Assembly: GCF_019551475.1 (NCBI RefSeq)
Contig: NZ_CP047159.1
Span: 248,001 to 312,000 of the forward strand
Reading direction: 5' to 3'
Length of the DNA: 64,000 bases
Origin: Prevotella sp. Rep29
GTDB lineage: Bacteria > Bacteroidota > Bacteroidia > Bacteroidales > Bacteroidaceae
In this document: positions 43,943-52,217 of the stretch, one piece after another
Numbering within the stretch: position 1 is the first letter of the stretch
Layout: every line of letters starts with the position of its first letter
Translations under genes and position numbers: made by a program
The notes under the pieces: generated by a model
Told to the model about the DNA's origin: nothing
Seen by the model: only the letters and a program-made list of their open reading frames with translations
Database searches by the model: none

Positions 43943-46243
43943 CTACAATCGGTCAATCTCGCTCTGTCCGGCGGTGTTACCTTTGTATCGGGATTTATAT
44001 GCCTTGATGTTATAGCGGATATTGAGATAGACGCTTTGAGTATAGGAATTGGCATTGTGTCTTCTGATGATGTCGCCATCGTAAATGGTCACAGGTGTTT
44101 TGTCTGTTCCAAAAATGTCGTTGGCACCAACTTGAAAACGCCACTGCTTCCAGTTTTTGATGACAGAAGCGTTCAGTGACCATCCGCTTTTCCCTCTGAA
44201 AAGGTCTTGTGTTCCAACCGAATACCACAAAAGACTGCAGGTTATCCATGTCTTGGCAGGCAGTGTCAGCATGTTTTTCCATTCCAGGAAAAATCCAGGT
44301 CGGTTACCATATCCTCGCCCGTTATAGTTCAAATGCTGTCCATCTATACCAATAGTTGCTGTCGGTTTCCAGAACGAAATGGTTGGAGAATAAACCAGAT
44401 ATGCTAGGATTTGTCCCTTGTTATGGTTTTGAGTTTTGTCAACGATTACAGGCAAGGTTTCGAATAAGGAAGTGGTTCGCAGGAAATAGTCAGAGTAATA
44501 ATAATAAGTAAACATAAACTGCCAGTCTTTGTATGCTGCAAGGAGTGATATTCCGTGTTCGTAAGAGTTTTTCAATGTTGGATTCCCTTGCATATATACG
44601 AAACTGTTGATATATTGTATACCATTTATCAACATACTGTAACTGGGACGACTGATGTCAATGTTATAATTCAGCGATAAGGCGAGTTCGCCCAATTGCG
44701 ATGACAAAGAAAAGCTGGGCAGAAAGCTATTGTATTTCTTGCAATCGTCCGTCTGCCTAATACCATCACGGAAATAATCATATATTGTACGTTCATATCT
44801 TATCCCAGCTTCTACGCCTATGGGACCGAACATTCCCTCATAACTGACAAAGGCGCTAAGATATTTCTGCCGCGCCTTGCTGTCATTATTGGGTATCAGA
44901 ACTGCAAGGCTGTCGTTTTGTATCAAGTACTTGTTTTTACTCTCCGTATAGGAGTTTTCCGTACCCCAAGTAATCGTCCCAAAAGGGAGTTCGTTGATAA
45001 TGGCTGCCTTAACGGCATAAACCTTTCCTTCTCCATCCGCATTTGTCATTACAATATTATCCGTCAGCCCTCTATCTTCTGTCTCCAACGAATGTGACTT
45101 AGACTGATTTTTTCTATACGTTGCATCTACAGATAAGTGCCAGTGTTTGCTGAACTGATTAGCGTAATAGAGGTACAAACCATGGGAATGACCATTCCCG
45201 CCTGTATAGAAATCGGAATGGAACAATTCTTCTTGTACTCCGTTTCTGACAAAATTATCAAGAGGGAGCCATGCTTCTGACTTTATGTTACGGTTGAAAA
45301 CATATTGTAACCCCAAAGAATGTTCGGGCGAAAATGTATAATTGAATCCTCCAGAAAAACGGGCGCGTTTGTCCCGTCCTTTCTCATTGCCATCCCATCC
45401 TTGATAGATGGTCTGTCCTTGGTAGGGAAACGTATAGTTCTCACTCTTTTCGTTTTTCGTTTTCGAGAAATCATGACGCCCGGAAAAGAATACGTCCAGT
45501 TTTCCGTGGCGATAGTTCAGGTTGGTAGCCTCATAGTGCGAGAAATAGTCGGACTGGCTGCCGTTGAGCGTTATGGAACCCGCAAGCCCGTCGTTGGGCG
45601 GGCGGTTGGTCATAATATGAATGACGGCACGGGTTCCTGACGGATATTTTGCACCGGGATTCATCTCTACCCGTACTTCTTTTATCATATCGCTCTTGAT
45701 TTCCTGTAACTCGTCTTTGCTCCGCATCTTTCGCCCGTTGATGTAAAACAACGGAGCTCCCTTGCCCAGCACTTGAATATTTTCGTTCGTCCCGTGAATG
45801 AACGGCAGTTGCTTGAGTACGTCAATGGCATCGCCCAACTGGCTGTAGACCGTCCCTTCTATTTTTGATATGAGTGTCGCACCCCTCATCTTATACACTG
45901 GGCGATGTCCTTTCACCGTCACTTCGTCCAGGAGTTTATCGTCAGCAGCCAGTGGGACGGTCATGTTTTCCGCAGGACGGACAAAGAGGGTCTGATAACC
46001 GATGCAACTGACTTTCAGCAATCCTTCTGTATCTGTCGGCGAAAGCGAGAAACGCCCGATGCTGTCCGTCGTACATCCTGCAACAAAAGCGGAATCGCGC
46101 AGGTCGAGCAGCACCACATTCGCAAACGCGACGGGCTCGCTTGTCTTTTCGTCAATGACAATACCTTGAATGGATTGGGCACAACAATAGAATATCGCTG
46201 CTAACCAAAGGATGGAAATAAGTAGCGTACGTGTCATTCTCAT
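43943..46243 (-). CDS. TonB-dependent-receptor-like outer membrane protein (OMP_b-brl family)
   Basis: A 766-residue outer membrane protein. Signal peptide (to YCCAQ); carboxypeptidase-regulatory-like domain with IQGIVIDEKTSEPVAFANV (about 24-105); plug domain with LDEVTVKG, DVLKQLPFIHG and the GAPLFYINGRK and MNPGAKYPSGTRAVIHI motifs; then a long beta-barrel. Ligand unknown; no SusD partner is present, unlike SusC/SusD pairs. The broken paralogue lies 61 bp downstream, so the pair probably arose from one operon. Promoter at 46280-46310. Confidence 0.9.
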   Translation of the reverse strand: MRMTRTLLISILWLAAIFYCCAQSIQGIVIDEKTSEPVAFANVVLLDLRDSAFVAGCTTDSIGRFSLSPTDTEGLLKVSCIGYQTLFVRPAENMTVPLAADDKLLDEVTVKGHRPVYKMRGATLISKIEGTVYSQLGDAIDVLKQLPFIHGTNENIQVLGKGAPLFYINGRKMRSKDELQEIKSDMIKEVRVEMNPGAKYPSGTRAVIHIMTNRPPNDGLAGSITLNGSQSDYFSHYEATNLNYRHGKLDVFFSGRHDFSKTKNEKSENYTFPYQGQTIYQGWDGNEKGRDKRARFSGGFNYTFSPEHSLGLQYVFNRNIKSEAWLPLDNFVRNGVQEELFHSDFYTGGNGHSHGLYLYYANQFSKHWHLSVDATYRKNQSKSHSLETEDRGLTDNIVMTNADGEGKVYAVKAAIINELPFGTITWGTENSYTESKNKYLIQNDSLAVLIPNNDSKARQKYLSAFVSYEGMFGPIGVEAGIRYERTIYDYFRDGIRQTDDCKKYNSFLPSFSLSSQLGELALSLNYNIDISRPSYSMLINGIQYINSFVYMQGNPTLKNSYEHGISLLAAYKDWQFMFTYYYYSDYFLRTTSLFETLPVIVDKTQNHNKGQILAYLVYSPTISFWKPTATIGIDGQHLNYNGRGYGNRPGFFLEWKNMLTLPAKTWITCSLLWYSVGTQDLFRGKSGWSLNASVIKNWKQWRFQVGANDIFGTDKTPVTIYDGDIIRRHNANSYTQSVYLNIRYNIKAYKSRYKGNTAGQSEIDRL

Positions 46244-46279
46244 GTTTTTCTAATTGGCTAATTAAACTGAGTGTCGATG

Positions 46280-46310
46280 CAAATATACTCATTTTTATTG
46301 AATATCCAAA
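46280..46310 (-). promoter_or_regulatory. Promoter of the outer membrane receptor gene
   Basis: Minus-strand TTTG (complement of 46307-46310) and TATATTTG (complement of 46280-46287) with a 19-bp spacer match the Bacteroidetes consensus exactly. Confidence 0.8.
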
Positions 46311-46416
46311 CATTTTTTGTATATTCTTCGATAAAACTTGCTTAAAAATGCGCGAACAGGTCGCACATAAAAAGTTCGGGATTGATAAAAAATGAGGTAA
46401 GCTGAGATGGTGAAAC

Positions 46417-46455
46417 AAAAAAAGAGGCACACATCTCTCACGAGATATGCGCCTC
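46417..46455 (-). terminator. Rho-independent terminator downstream of lpxH
   Basis: An imperfect stem between 46424-46455 (GAGGC...GCCTC outer arms, ATCTC/GAGAT inner arms) is followed on the minus strand by seven Ts. It lies about 135 bp beyond the lpxH stop; I see no gene in between. Confidence 0.8.
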
Positions 46456-46591
46456 CGAATTTGATTCTACAAACCTGATTTTAATGAATTTTATTACCTG
46501 TTGAGATTTGCTGCAAAGGTAAACATTCATTGCTGATGCCGCAAAAATAATCAGCCAACAGCGATTTTTCTTCAACGAACGGCTCGGTTTG

Positions 46592-47356
46592 TCAGAGTTT
46601 GCTTTCGCCCTCGACGTATTCTTCAAGGAAGAGGTGCTCGCCATCGAAGACGGCGTAGGTGAACTGCCATATCCAGTCGCCGAGGATAAGCATCCGTGTC
46701 TTTTTGGAGAGCCTCAGGTCGAGTTCGATGTGGCGGTGTCCGTAGATAAAATAATCAATATCGGCATGCTCTTGCATGTATGACTTGCTGAACCTGACGA
46801 GGCATTCCTTGTCTTCGCCCAGATAGGTGGGCTCTTTCCCGTCGGGGCGTTTCATGCGACTGTGCTTCGCCCATTTGAGTCCGAACGCCATGCCCCATCT
46901 GGGGTGAATGGTACGGAAGAGGAACTGGCACAGGGGATTGTGGAAGATGCGACGGAGAATCTTGAACTTCGTATCGGGGTCGCCGAGTCCGTCGCCGTGG
47001 GCGAGGAAGAACACTTTGCCGTTGATTTCGGTTGTGAGTGGCTTGCGGTGGATGATGACGCCGCACTCTTTCTCTAAATAGTCGTAAGCCCAGATGTCGT
47101 GGTTGCCTATGAAATAGTGTACTTCGACTCCCATGTCGGTGAGTTCGGAGAGTTTCCCGAGAAACCGTGTAAAGCCTTTCGGCACAACGTTGCGGTATTC
47201 GTGCCAGAAGTCGAACATGTCGCCCAGCAGATAGATGGCAGATGCTTTCTCCTTGATGTTGTCAAGGAACCGCACCAGTCTCCGCTCCTGTGTCCGCGGA
47301 TGTTCGGTGGCAAGTGACCCTAAGTGGGCATCGGCAAGGAAATATGTATTCTTCAT
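46592..47356 (-). CDS. lpxH: UDP-2,3-diacylglucosamine diphosphatase (LpxH-like)
   Basis: Calcineurin-fold metallophosphatase of 254 residues, predicted to make lipid X in lipid A synthesis. Metal-site motifs: ADAHLG near 8-13, GDMFDFW near 45-51, GNHD near 84-87, HGDGLG near 119-124, and GHRH near 206-209. DxH-type start and overall length fit Bacteroidetes LpxH homologues. A terminal inverted repeat of the neighbouring element ends only 3 bp before its ATG, so its upstream region is supplied by that element. Confidence 0.88.
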   Translation of the reverse strand: MKNTYFLADAHLGSLATEHPRTQERRLVRFLDNIKEKASAIYLLGDMFDFWHEYRNVVPKGFTRFLGKLSELTDMGVEVHYFIGNHDIWAYDYLEKECGVIIHRKPLTTEINGKVFFLAHGDGLGDPDTKFKILRRIFHNPLCQFLFRTIHPRWGMAFGLKWAKHSRMKRPDGKEPTYLGEDKECLVRFSKSYMQEHADIDYFIYGHRHIELDLRLSKKTRMLILGDWIWQFTYAVFDGEHLFLEEYVEGESKL

Positions 47357-47359
47357 TAT

Positions 47360-47932
47360 AATTGAGAATTGATAGTTGATAATGGATAAATATGATTAGT
47401 TTTTTTAGGAGCGTGCTATAGCAGTCCCATATTCTTTTTCTTGGTTTTAATGATACTGGTCAGAAGTTTTATGATTTCTATGTTGTCTTGTTCCATTGAT
47501 TGAAATTCTTTTTCTGTCAAGTAATTCCCGGCATGCAGTTTTTTGAGCCAATAGTGTGTTTCGTCTGCTTCTTTCAGTGCAATATTCAGTTTGTTGATAA
47601 AGTCAGGTTCACTCTGCGCGTTGAAACTCTCCGTGACGTTGGCTCCAATGCTCGTCCCGCTCCGAAGGACTTGTTTGGAGAGGACGTTCTCGTTTCGGCA
47701 GTTTGTCAGATGCTGATACATCTTAATAATTCTGTCAGAGAAACTGTCTGATTTCAATGCGATTATATTTGTGTTTCGTGGCATCATTGCAGTATAATTA
47801 GCGTTGCAGGTTTCAACTGTCAGTCAGAAAGGGCAACTATATTAATGAATTAGTCATTTTATATATGCATTCTTGTCTGTCAGTCAGAAAGAGTAACCAT
47901 ATTTATCAATTGTCATTTATCAATTATCAATT
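47360..47932. mobile_element. Four-helix-bundle gene between 39-bp terminal inverted repeats
   Basis: The left end 47360-47398 (AATTGAGAATTGATAGTTGA...) matches the reverse complement of the right end 47894-47932 at 33 of 39 positions by eye. The two ends enclose one gene, giving 573 bp. The right end overlaps the stop codon of the MIP18 gene and the left end lies 3 bp from the lpxH start. The 16S-23S spacer has a 94-bp relative with the same ends. No transposase is encoded, so movement would be in trans or by a process involving the four-helix protein. Target duplications could not be identified. Confidence 0.55.
47416..47787 (-). CDS. Four-helix-bundle protein (23S rRNA IVP/S23 family)
   Basis: A 123-residue, mostly helical protein. 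The family signature is seen in SKQVLRSGTSIGANVTESFNA (about 37-57; at most an allowed excerpt), followed by FINKLNIALKEADETHYWL. Relatives are encoded in intervening sequences of 23S rRNA genes, or act as the Avd accessory protein of diversity-generating retroelements. No reverse transcriptase is present here. The molecular role is unknown. Start could be Met1 or Met2. It is enclosed by inverted repeats. Confidence 0.85.
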   Translation of the reverse strand: MMPRNTNIIALKSDSFSDRIIKMYQHLTNCRNENVLSKQVLRSGTSIGANVTESFNAQSEPDFINKLNIALKEADETHYWLKKLHAGNYLTEKEFQSMEQDNIEIIKLLTSIIKTKKKNMGLL

Positions 47933-47936
47933 AGTC
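47817..47936. repeat. 60-bp direct duplication at the element's right end
   Basis: CTGTCAGTCAGAAAG occurs at 47817 and again at 47877, followed by related sequence (GGCAACTATATT versus GAGTAACCATATTT). The inner copy looks like a decayed version of the outer element end. Confidence 0.7.
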
Positions 47937-48251
47937 AAACCCCAGTTCCACCCGTGCTTCTTCCGACATCATGCTGTAGTCCCAGATGGGTTCGAATACG
48001 AGGTTGATGTTGGCGTGCTCGATGCTTTCCAGGCTCTCAATCTTCGTCCTTACGTCCTCCATGATGTAGTCGGCTGCCGGACAATTGGGGGCAGTAAGCG
48101 TCATATCGACATCCACCGAATGGTCGTCCTTGACGTCAATCTTGTAGATCATGCCGAGATTCCACACATCGACAGGCATCTCGGGGTCGTAAACGGTTTT
48201 GAGAACATCTACTATTTGCTCTTCAATTTTTGTTTTCTCTTCTTGGTTCAT
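47931..48251 (-). CDS. MIP18/DUF59-family protein (SufT-like)
   Basis: A 106-residue protein of the iron-sulfur cluster assembly factor family, with the typical YDPEMPVDVWNLGMIYKI and LTAPNCPAADYI (conserved cysteine) motifs. Homologues help mature Fe-S proteins. It is not beside suf genes here. The TAA stop is shared with the inverted repeat of the adjacent element. A TATCTTTG -7-like sequence is the complement of 48293-48300. Confidence 0.9.
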   Translation of the reverse strand: MNQEEKTKIEEQIVDVLKTVYDPEMPVDVWNLGMIYKIDVKDDHSVDVDMTLTAPNCPAADYIMEDVRTKIESLESIEHANINLVFEPIWDYSMMSEEARVELGFD

Positions 48252-48404
48252 CGGCTTCTTAGCTATAGTTGACGATAAAGTAAATTTGCATGCAAAGATA
48301 GTGGATTTATTGTTTTTTCGGTAAAAATAGATGGTAAAATCAAGAAAAAAGCGTATTTTTGTGGGCGATAACTCAAAATATCAATCATTTAATCGACGAA
48401 GAAT

Positions 48405-48863
48405 ATGAGAAAAGTATTTGTATTAGCCATGTTGGCTATGGTTGCATTTGCCTTCACGGCGTGCAACAAGACGAAAGCAGTGGAAGAAAGTGCTGAGGAT
48501 GTGTATGAGAAAGTGAGTCTGGCAGACTTGTTTACCGATGCCGAAGACCAGTATCCGCGCGATCTTGGGTTGTTTGACAATGACGCTTTCAAGGCACGCC
48601 TGTGGGAAGTGGCAGGCGACGAGTATGACGAGATTGTGGCAAACTTCAACGTGCAGACACCCGTTGAGGTGGTTGATGGCGTTTATAAGTTCAATGGCGG
48701 CAAGACGAATGCGGTGCCAGAATTCAATACGACCATCTATTACGACAGCAAAACCGATAACCTGAACGTCGTGGTGACGCGTAACGATGAGTCGGTGCTC
48801 TATGTGGAACCGGAAGGGGAGGAGATAGAGATTCCCGAGGCATTGCTCGAAAATGAAGAATAA
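48405..48863 (+). CDS. Predicted lipoprotein, unknown function
   Basis: A 152-residue acidic protein with a lipoprotein signal (lipobox FTAC, Cys20) followed by an asparagine. I do not recognise a domain. The mature part is rich in Asp/Glu/Val and probably beta-structured at the C-terminal half. A TATTTTTG -7-like element is at 48354-48361. Monocistronic with its own terminator. Confidence 0.8.
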   Translation: MRKVFVLAMLAMVAFAFTACNKTKAVEESAEDVYEKVSLADLFTDAEDQYPRDLGLFDNDAFKARLWEVAGDEYDEIVANFNVQTPVEVVDGVYKFNGGKTNAVPEFNTTIYYDSKTDNLNVVVTRNDESVLYVEPEGEEIEIPEALLENEE

Positions 48864-48870
48864 ACAGGCG

Positions 48871-48894
48871 GGGTGCTCACGAATGTGGGCACCC
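48871..48894 (+). terminator. Terminator after the lipoprotein gene
   Basis: GGGTGCTCAC and GTGGGCACCC form a 10-bp stem (one mismatch) with a 4-nt loop, then a T-rich tail. Confidence 0.75.
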
Positions 48895-48994
48895 TTGTCC
48901 TTTTGTCTCTTTTTTTCTTGTCGCGCAGAATCATCAAGGAAAATTTGCAGCATTGGTATTTTCTGCTTATCTTTGCCGAAGATTTTCCAATCAG

Positions 48995-49068
48995 GGGGCA
49001 TTAGCTCATCTGGCTAGAGCGTTTGACTGGCAGTCAAAAGGTGGCAGGTTCGAGTCCTGTATGCTCCA
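48995..49068 (+). tRNA. tRNA-Ala (anticodon GGC)
   Basis: A 74-nt cloverleaf: acceptor GGGGCAT with ATGCTCC gives the G3-U70 identity pair of alanine tRNAs. The anticodon loop CTGGCAG gives GGC. D arm TAGCTC...GAGC and T arm AGGTTCGAGTCCT are intact. CCA is not encoded. Confidence 0.96.
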
Positions 49069-49091
49069 CGTTTTTTAAAGGTTATAAATAC

Positions 49092-49118
49092 AAAAAGGCG
49101 TCATATGACACCTTTTTT
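49092..49118. terminator. Bidirectional terminator between tRNA-Ala and the esterase gene
   Basis: AAAAAGGCGTCATATGACACCTTTTTT-type stem: AAAAAGG/CCTTTTTT arms around GTCATATGAC. It gives a U-run on both strands and so can serve the tRNA (plus) and the esterase operon (minus). Confidence 0.85.
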
Positions 49119-49154
49119 GTGCTAAAGACTCTTTAATAGCCTTGAAATGTTATT

Positions 49155-50048
49155 CTACCTTTTTATGATTTTGTGTACGGTTCCGTTTGCCTGTTTGACA
49201 ATGAGAATACCCATTGCAGACGCATTTGTCGGCGTTCCGTTGATGGTGTAGAACTGTTCAGGAACAGTGTTCACGTTGTTTTCGTTCAGATGGATGGCAG
49301 TCGGTGTGTTGCGCTTGTGTGAGAACATCCATGCTAGCCGCTCACGGGTAAATGCTCCGTCGCATGTGGCGAAATGGTCGCACCCTGTCAGCATATCGTA
49401 ACGCGCCTCTCCGCCCAGCGTCTGCAGGGAAGTGGCAAACTGTTCAATCTTTTCAGCATCCATGATGTTATCGTTTTCGCCGGCTATAGCATAAACAGGA
49501 GTCAGTTTCACTTTCGCTGCTTCCACCATGAGCGGGTTGGCTGCTGCGATACAGGCTGCTGCAAACATCGTGGTGTTGTCATTGAGCATGCGCCATGTGC
49601 CACTTCCTCCCATAGAGTAACCTGTTATATATACACGTGTGGAATCAACATCGTTGGATGCAATAAAGTCTTGTAACCAATGTGAAAGCACTTCGGTCAT
49701 GGGTGTTGTAACGCTGCGGGTGCTCTCATTCCACTGCCGATCTGAAGCACACTGCGGAAGCAGAAAGATGGCTTTTGTGCCATGCACTCGCAGATAGATT
49801 TCAACGCTGTCGACAGCAGAAGCACTGAGTTGCGACGTGTTGTTTGTGCCTCGCGCCGTTCCTCCGTGCAGTTGAACGACGAGGATGGATTTTCCATCTT
49901 TGTCCTGATTCATGTCCAACTGCCGGAAGGGAAGGGTTATGCCTTCGTAGGTATAACTGTCTGCCTTATAGTAAGCCGTTTTGTCGGGCTGGCAGAAAGC
50001 CATTTGCGTGACAATTGAAAGTGCAACGAGTAGGAGAGAGCGTTTCAT
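49155..50048 (-). CDS. Exported esterase (PHB-depolymerase-like alpha/beta hydrolase)
   Basis: A 297-residue protein with signal peptide (to MAFCQ). Alpha/beta-hydrolase motifs: VVQLHGG near 55-61 (oxyanion), GYSMGGSGTW near 145-154 with nucleophile Ser, Asp in AGENDNI, His in GCDHFA. After about residue 250 a short tail (FYTINGTPTNASAMGILIV, then HKIIKR) resembles the Por-type sorting tails of this phylum. It is the last gene of the ECF operon and overlaps the preceding gene by 4 bp. Substrate unknown. Confidence 0.82.
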   Translation of the reverse strand: MKRSLLLVALSIVTQMAFCQPDKTAYYKADSYTYEGITLPFRQLDMNQDKDGKSILVVQLHGGTARGTNNTSQLSASAVDSVEIYLRVHGTKAIFLLPQCASDRQWNESTRSVTTPMTEVLSHWLQDFIASNDVDSTRVYITGYSMGGSGTWRMLNDNTTMFAAACIAAANPLMVEAAKVKLTPVYAIAGENDNIMDAEKIEQFATSLQTLGGEARYDMLTGCDHFATCDGAFTRERLAWMFSHKRNTPTAIHLNENNVNTVPEQFYTINGTPTNASAMGILIVKQANGTVHKIIKR

Positions 50049-50521
50049 AATTCTGCGCTTTGTAGTTGTTTTCTGTCTTGAGGCTTGTTTTTCTGTGGAC
50101 CTTTTTTCTGCACGTTGTGCTTACGCATCATCGTTTTACGTTGTATCTGGCTTTCCACATCGAAGAAGCGATTCACTTGTTTTGGGTCAAGCACTTTTGC
50201 TAATTCGTCGATGTACTTGATGCGAATAGCCTGTGCGCGCTGCTGGCGTTCCATTTTACGCTTTGCCATTGTTGCAGCTTCTTCACTGGTCTTAGGCTGT
50301 TCGGGCTTTTGTTTCTTGCCCCATGCGGCTTTCATCTCGTCATTGTAGCGACGGTAGATAGGTACGAACTTCGTTTTCTGCTCATCGGTAATGTTAAGTC
50401 GGTAAACCAACTCGCGTACTTTGGCGTTGAACATGCGTTCATTCACGTCTTCTTTCTTTTCTTGAGCAGTAGCTGTCATAAAGGTTGCGACAAGCACTGC
50501 CAGCATCATCATTCTTTTCAT
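50045..50521 (-). CDS. Spy/CpxP-like periplasmic helical protein
   Basis: A 158-residue, strongly basic exported protein with signal peptide (to TATAQ). The helical core has an LNITDEQKTKF segment and VLDPKQVNRF, like the LTxxQ repeats of Spy/CpxP stress chaperones. The location between an anti-sigma-like gene and an exported esterase fits an envelope-stress operon. Assignment to the Spy family is by pattern, not by search. Confidence 0.65.
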   Translation of the reverse strand: MKRMMMLAVLVATFMTATAQEKKEDVNERMFNAKVRELVYRLNITDEQKTKFVPIYRRYNDEMKAAWGKKQKPEQPKTSEEAATMAKRKMERQQRAQAIRIKYIDELAKVLDPKQVNRFFDVESQIQRKTMMRKHNVQKKGPQKNKPQDRKQLQSAEL

Positions 50522-50540
50522 AATTGTTTATTTTAAAGGT

Positions 50541-50870
50541 TTAATATTCAGGTATTTCTTCCATATCATAGAGATTGAGTGCAAGTACTTCGTCATCGCT
50601 CAGCCCGTCAAGGAATTGGTCAATAGGACTGGTGACCTGTTGGTCTGCAAGTAACTGGCGGTCGTTGTTCTTGAAGTGGGTAATCGTTACGCTTAACAGA
50701 AAGACTAAAAGGGCAGCAGCGGCAATGACATACAAGTGTTTGTATGTGGCTTTTGGTTTTGTCTGCTTCTGACGGATGGCGTTTTCTGTACATTGGTCAA
50801 CGAGATTGTCCAAGTATTCGTCACTTTCCGTGTATGGCAACTTCTTTCCGATGTCTTCAAATGTCTTCAT
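50541..50870 (-). CDS. Putative anti-sigma factor, single-pass membrane protein
   Basis: A 109-residue protein with a short cytoplasmic domain, one membrane segment (about 46-65, LYVIAAAALLVFLLSVTI) and an acidic periplasmic tail. It overlaps the sigma gene by 4 bp (ATGA), so it is translationally coupled. No zinc motif. Role as the cognate anti-sigma is inferred from context. Confidence 0.65.
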   Translation of the reverse strand: MKTFEDIGKKLPYTESDEYLDNLVDQCTENAIRQKQTKPKATYKHLYVIAAAALLVFLLSVTITHFKNNDRQLLADQQVTSPIDQFLDGLSDDEVLALNLYDMEEIPEY

Positions 50871-51421
50871 AAAGTATGCTCTTTGATATATTGCTTAATT
50901 CTTTCCGTAGCGAAATGATAATTCACTTTGAGTGTTCCCACGTTCTTTTTTGTGATTTCCGCAATTTCTTCATAACTCAACTCATCGTAATAGCGCATGT
51001 TGAATGCGATTCGTTGTTGGGTAGGCAGTTGGAGGATGGCTTGTTGGAAGATGTTCTCAGCCGAATCGCTGTCAATGGGCTGTTCTGCTTTGAGTTTTGC
51101 ACAGAGCGTATCTCCAAGTGCATCAATGCTTTGCAGGAATCTTTTTTGTTTTCTGAGATGTTGCAGCGCTTCGTTCGTGGCTATCGTGTACATCCAGGTT
51201 GAAAGTTTTCCTTCGCCCTTGAAGCGAGACAGTTGGTTATAGATTTTGATGAAGGTGTTCTGCAAAACGTCTTCAGCATCGTCATGTCCCACAACTATTC
51301 GTCGGATGTGCCAGTACAATGCCTTTCCGTATTGCTGTGTCAGCAGTCGGAATCCTGCATCTTTCTGCGAGGAATCGGAGATCATCTCCAATAGTATGTT
51401 ATCGTCTTGGCTCATCTTCAT
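50867..51421 (-). CDS. ECF-family RNA polymerase sigma factor
   Basis: A 184-residue sigma-E-like factor. Region 2: GHDDAEDVLQNTFIKIYNQL and LSTWMYTIATNEAL; region 4: LPTQQRIAFNMRYYDELSYE, then EEIAEITKKNVGTLKVNYHFA. Start at Met1 or Met3. It heads a four-gene operon: sigma, anti-sigma-like, Spy-like, esterase. An inverted repeat (CTTTAAC/GTTAAAG, 51470-51492) lies about 50 bp upstream and may be its promoter or operator. Confidence 0.93.
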   Translation of the reverse strand: MKMSQDDNILLEMISDSSQKDAGFRLLTQQYGKALYWHIRRIVVGHDDAEDVLQNTFIKIYNQLSRFKGEGKLSTWMYTIATNEALQHLRKQKRFLQSIDALGDTLCAKLKAEQPIDSDSAENIFQQAILQLPTQQRIAFNMRYYDELSYEEIAEITKKNVGTLKVNYHFATERIKQYIKEHTL

Positions 51422-51469
51422 TTATTAAAATGTGCGGGTATTTTCCACAATGAATACGATAATAGGATG

Positions 51470-51492
51470 CTTTAACTGGTAAAAAGTTAAAG
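51470..51492 (-). promoter_or_regulatory. CTTTAAC/GTTAAAG inverted repeat upstream of the ECF operon
   Basis: Seven-bp arms with a 9-bp centre, 49 bp before the sigma gene. There is no TAnnTTTG element between it and the start codon, so this may be an ECF-type promoter region for autoregulation. Confidence 0.35.
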
Positions 51493-51527
51493 TTTGCAGG
51501 TATTTTTTGTAAAGAAAGATTTGTTTC

Positions 51528-52217
51528 TCAGAGTTTTCCTTGCTCACGGTAAGAGTAATAGGCGCCATCGGTCACGATAAGGTGGTCGAGAAAGTAGAGG
51601 CGCATAGTGTCGCAGGCGCTTTTTATCCGTTGTGTCAGTCGGTTGTCGTCATTACTGGGGCGCAGGTTGTTTGACGGGTGGTTGTGGCAGAAAGCCACGA
51701 CGGTGGCATTGTGTAGCAGCGCCTCGCGGATGATGATGCGCACATCGACGGCAGTCTCGGTGATGCCTCCGTGCGAGATGCGCTCGGCTTTGATGAGTTT
51801 GTAGTTTTGGTTCATCAGCAGAATCCACGCTTCTTCCGTGTCGAGGTCCTGCATTTTCGGATGCATGTATTCATAAATGGCGGATGCTGACCCCAGGCTT
51901 TTCCGTTCCTCGGCTTTCTCCGCTTGCCGGCGTTTGCCCAGTTCGCAGGCGGCGAGGATGGTGATAGCCTTTGCCTCGCCGATGCCGTTGTATTGACACA
52001 ACTCGTGGATGGTGCGCTTGCCCAGCGTGTTGAGTTTGTTGTTGCAGCCGTTGAGTACGCGCTTCATGAGTTCCACTGCCGTCTCTTTCGGACTGCCGGA
52101 GCCTATCAGGATGGCGAGCAGTTCGGCGTTGCTCAGCGCTTCAGCACCCAGTCTCATGAGTTTTTCGCGTGGGCGGTCTTCTTCTGCCCACTGGTTGATG
52201 CTGAGTTTGTCCGTCAT
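51528..52217 (-). CDS. radC: RadC-family JAB/MPN-domain protein
   Basis: A 229-residue protein with an N-terminal helix-hairpin-helix-like region (GSGSPKETAVELMKR...YNGIGEAKAI) and a C-terminal JAB1/MPN domain with the metal motif HNHPSNNLRPSNDD near 180. Called radC by family, but a role in DNA repair is doubtful. The stop-start overlap (ATGA) with the upstream glycosyltransferase gene indicates coupling. Confidence 0.93.
   Translation of the reverse strand: MTDKLSINQWAEEDRPREKLMRLGAEALSNAELLAILIGSGSPKETAVELMKRVLNGCNNKLNTLGKRTIHELCQYNGIGEAKAITILAACELGKRRQAEKAEERKSLGSASAIYEYMHPKMQDLDTEEAWILLMNQNYKLIKAERISHGGITETAVDVRIIIREALLHNATVVAFCHNHPSNNLRPSNDDNRLTQRIKSACDTMRLYFLDHLIVTDGAYYSYREQGKL

Noticed and set aside
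43429..44079. Receptor N-terminal ORF starting at 44079
   Set aside because: The extension overlaps the 3' end of the upstream receptor gene; the signal peptide begins at the ATG at 43881.
47416..47787. Avd protein of a diversity-generating retroelement
   Set aside because: No reverse transcriptase, template repeat or variable repeat is seen within the window.
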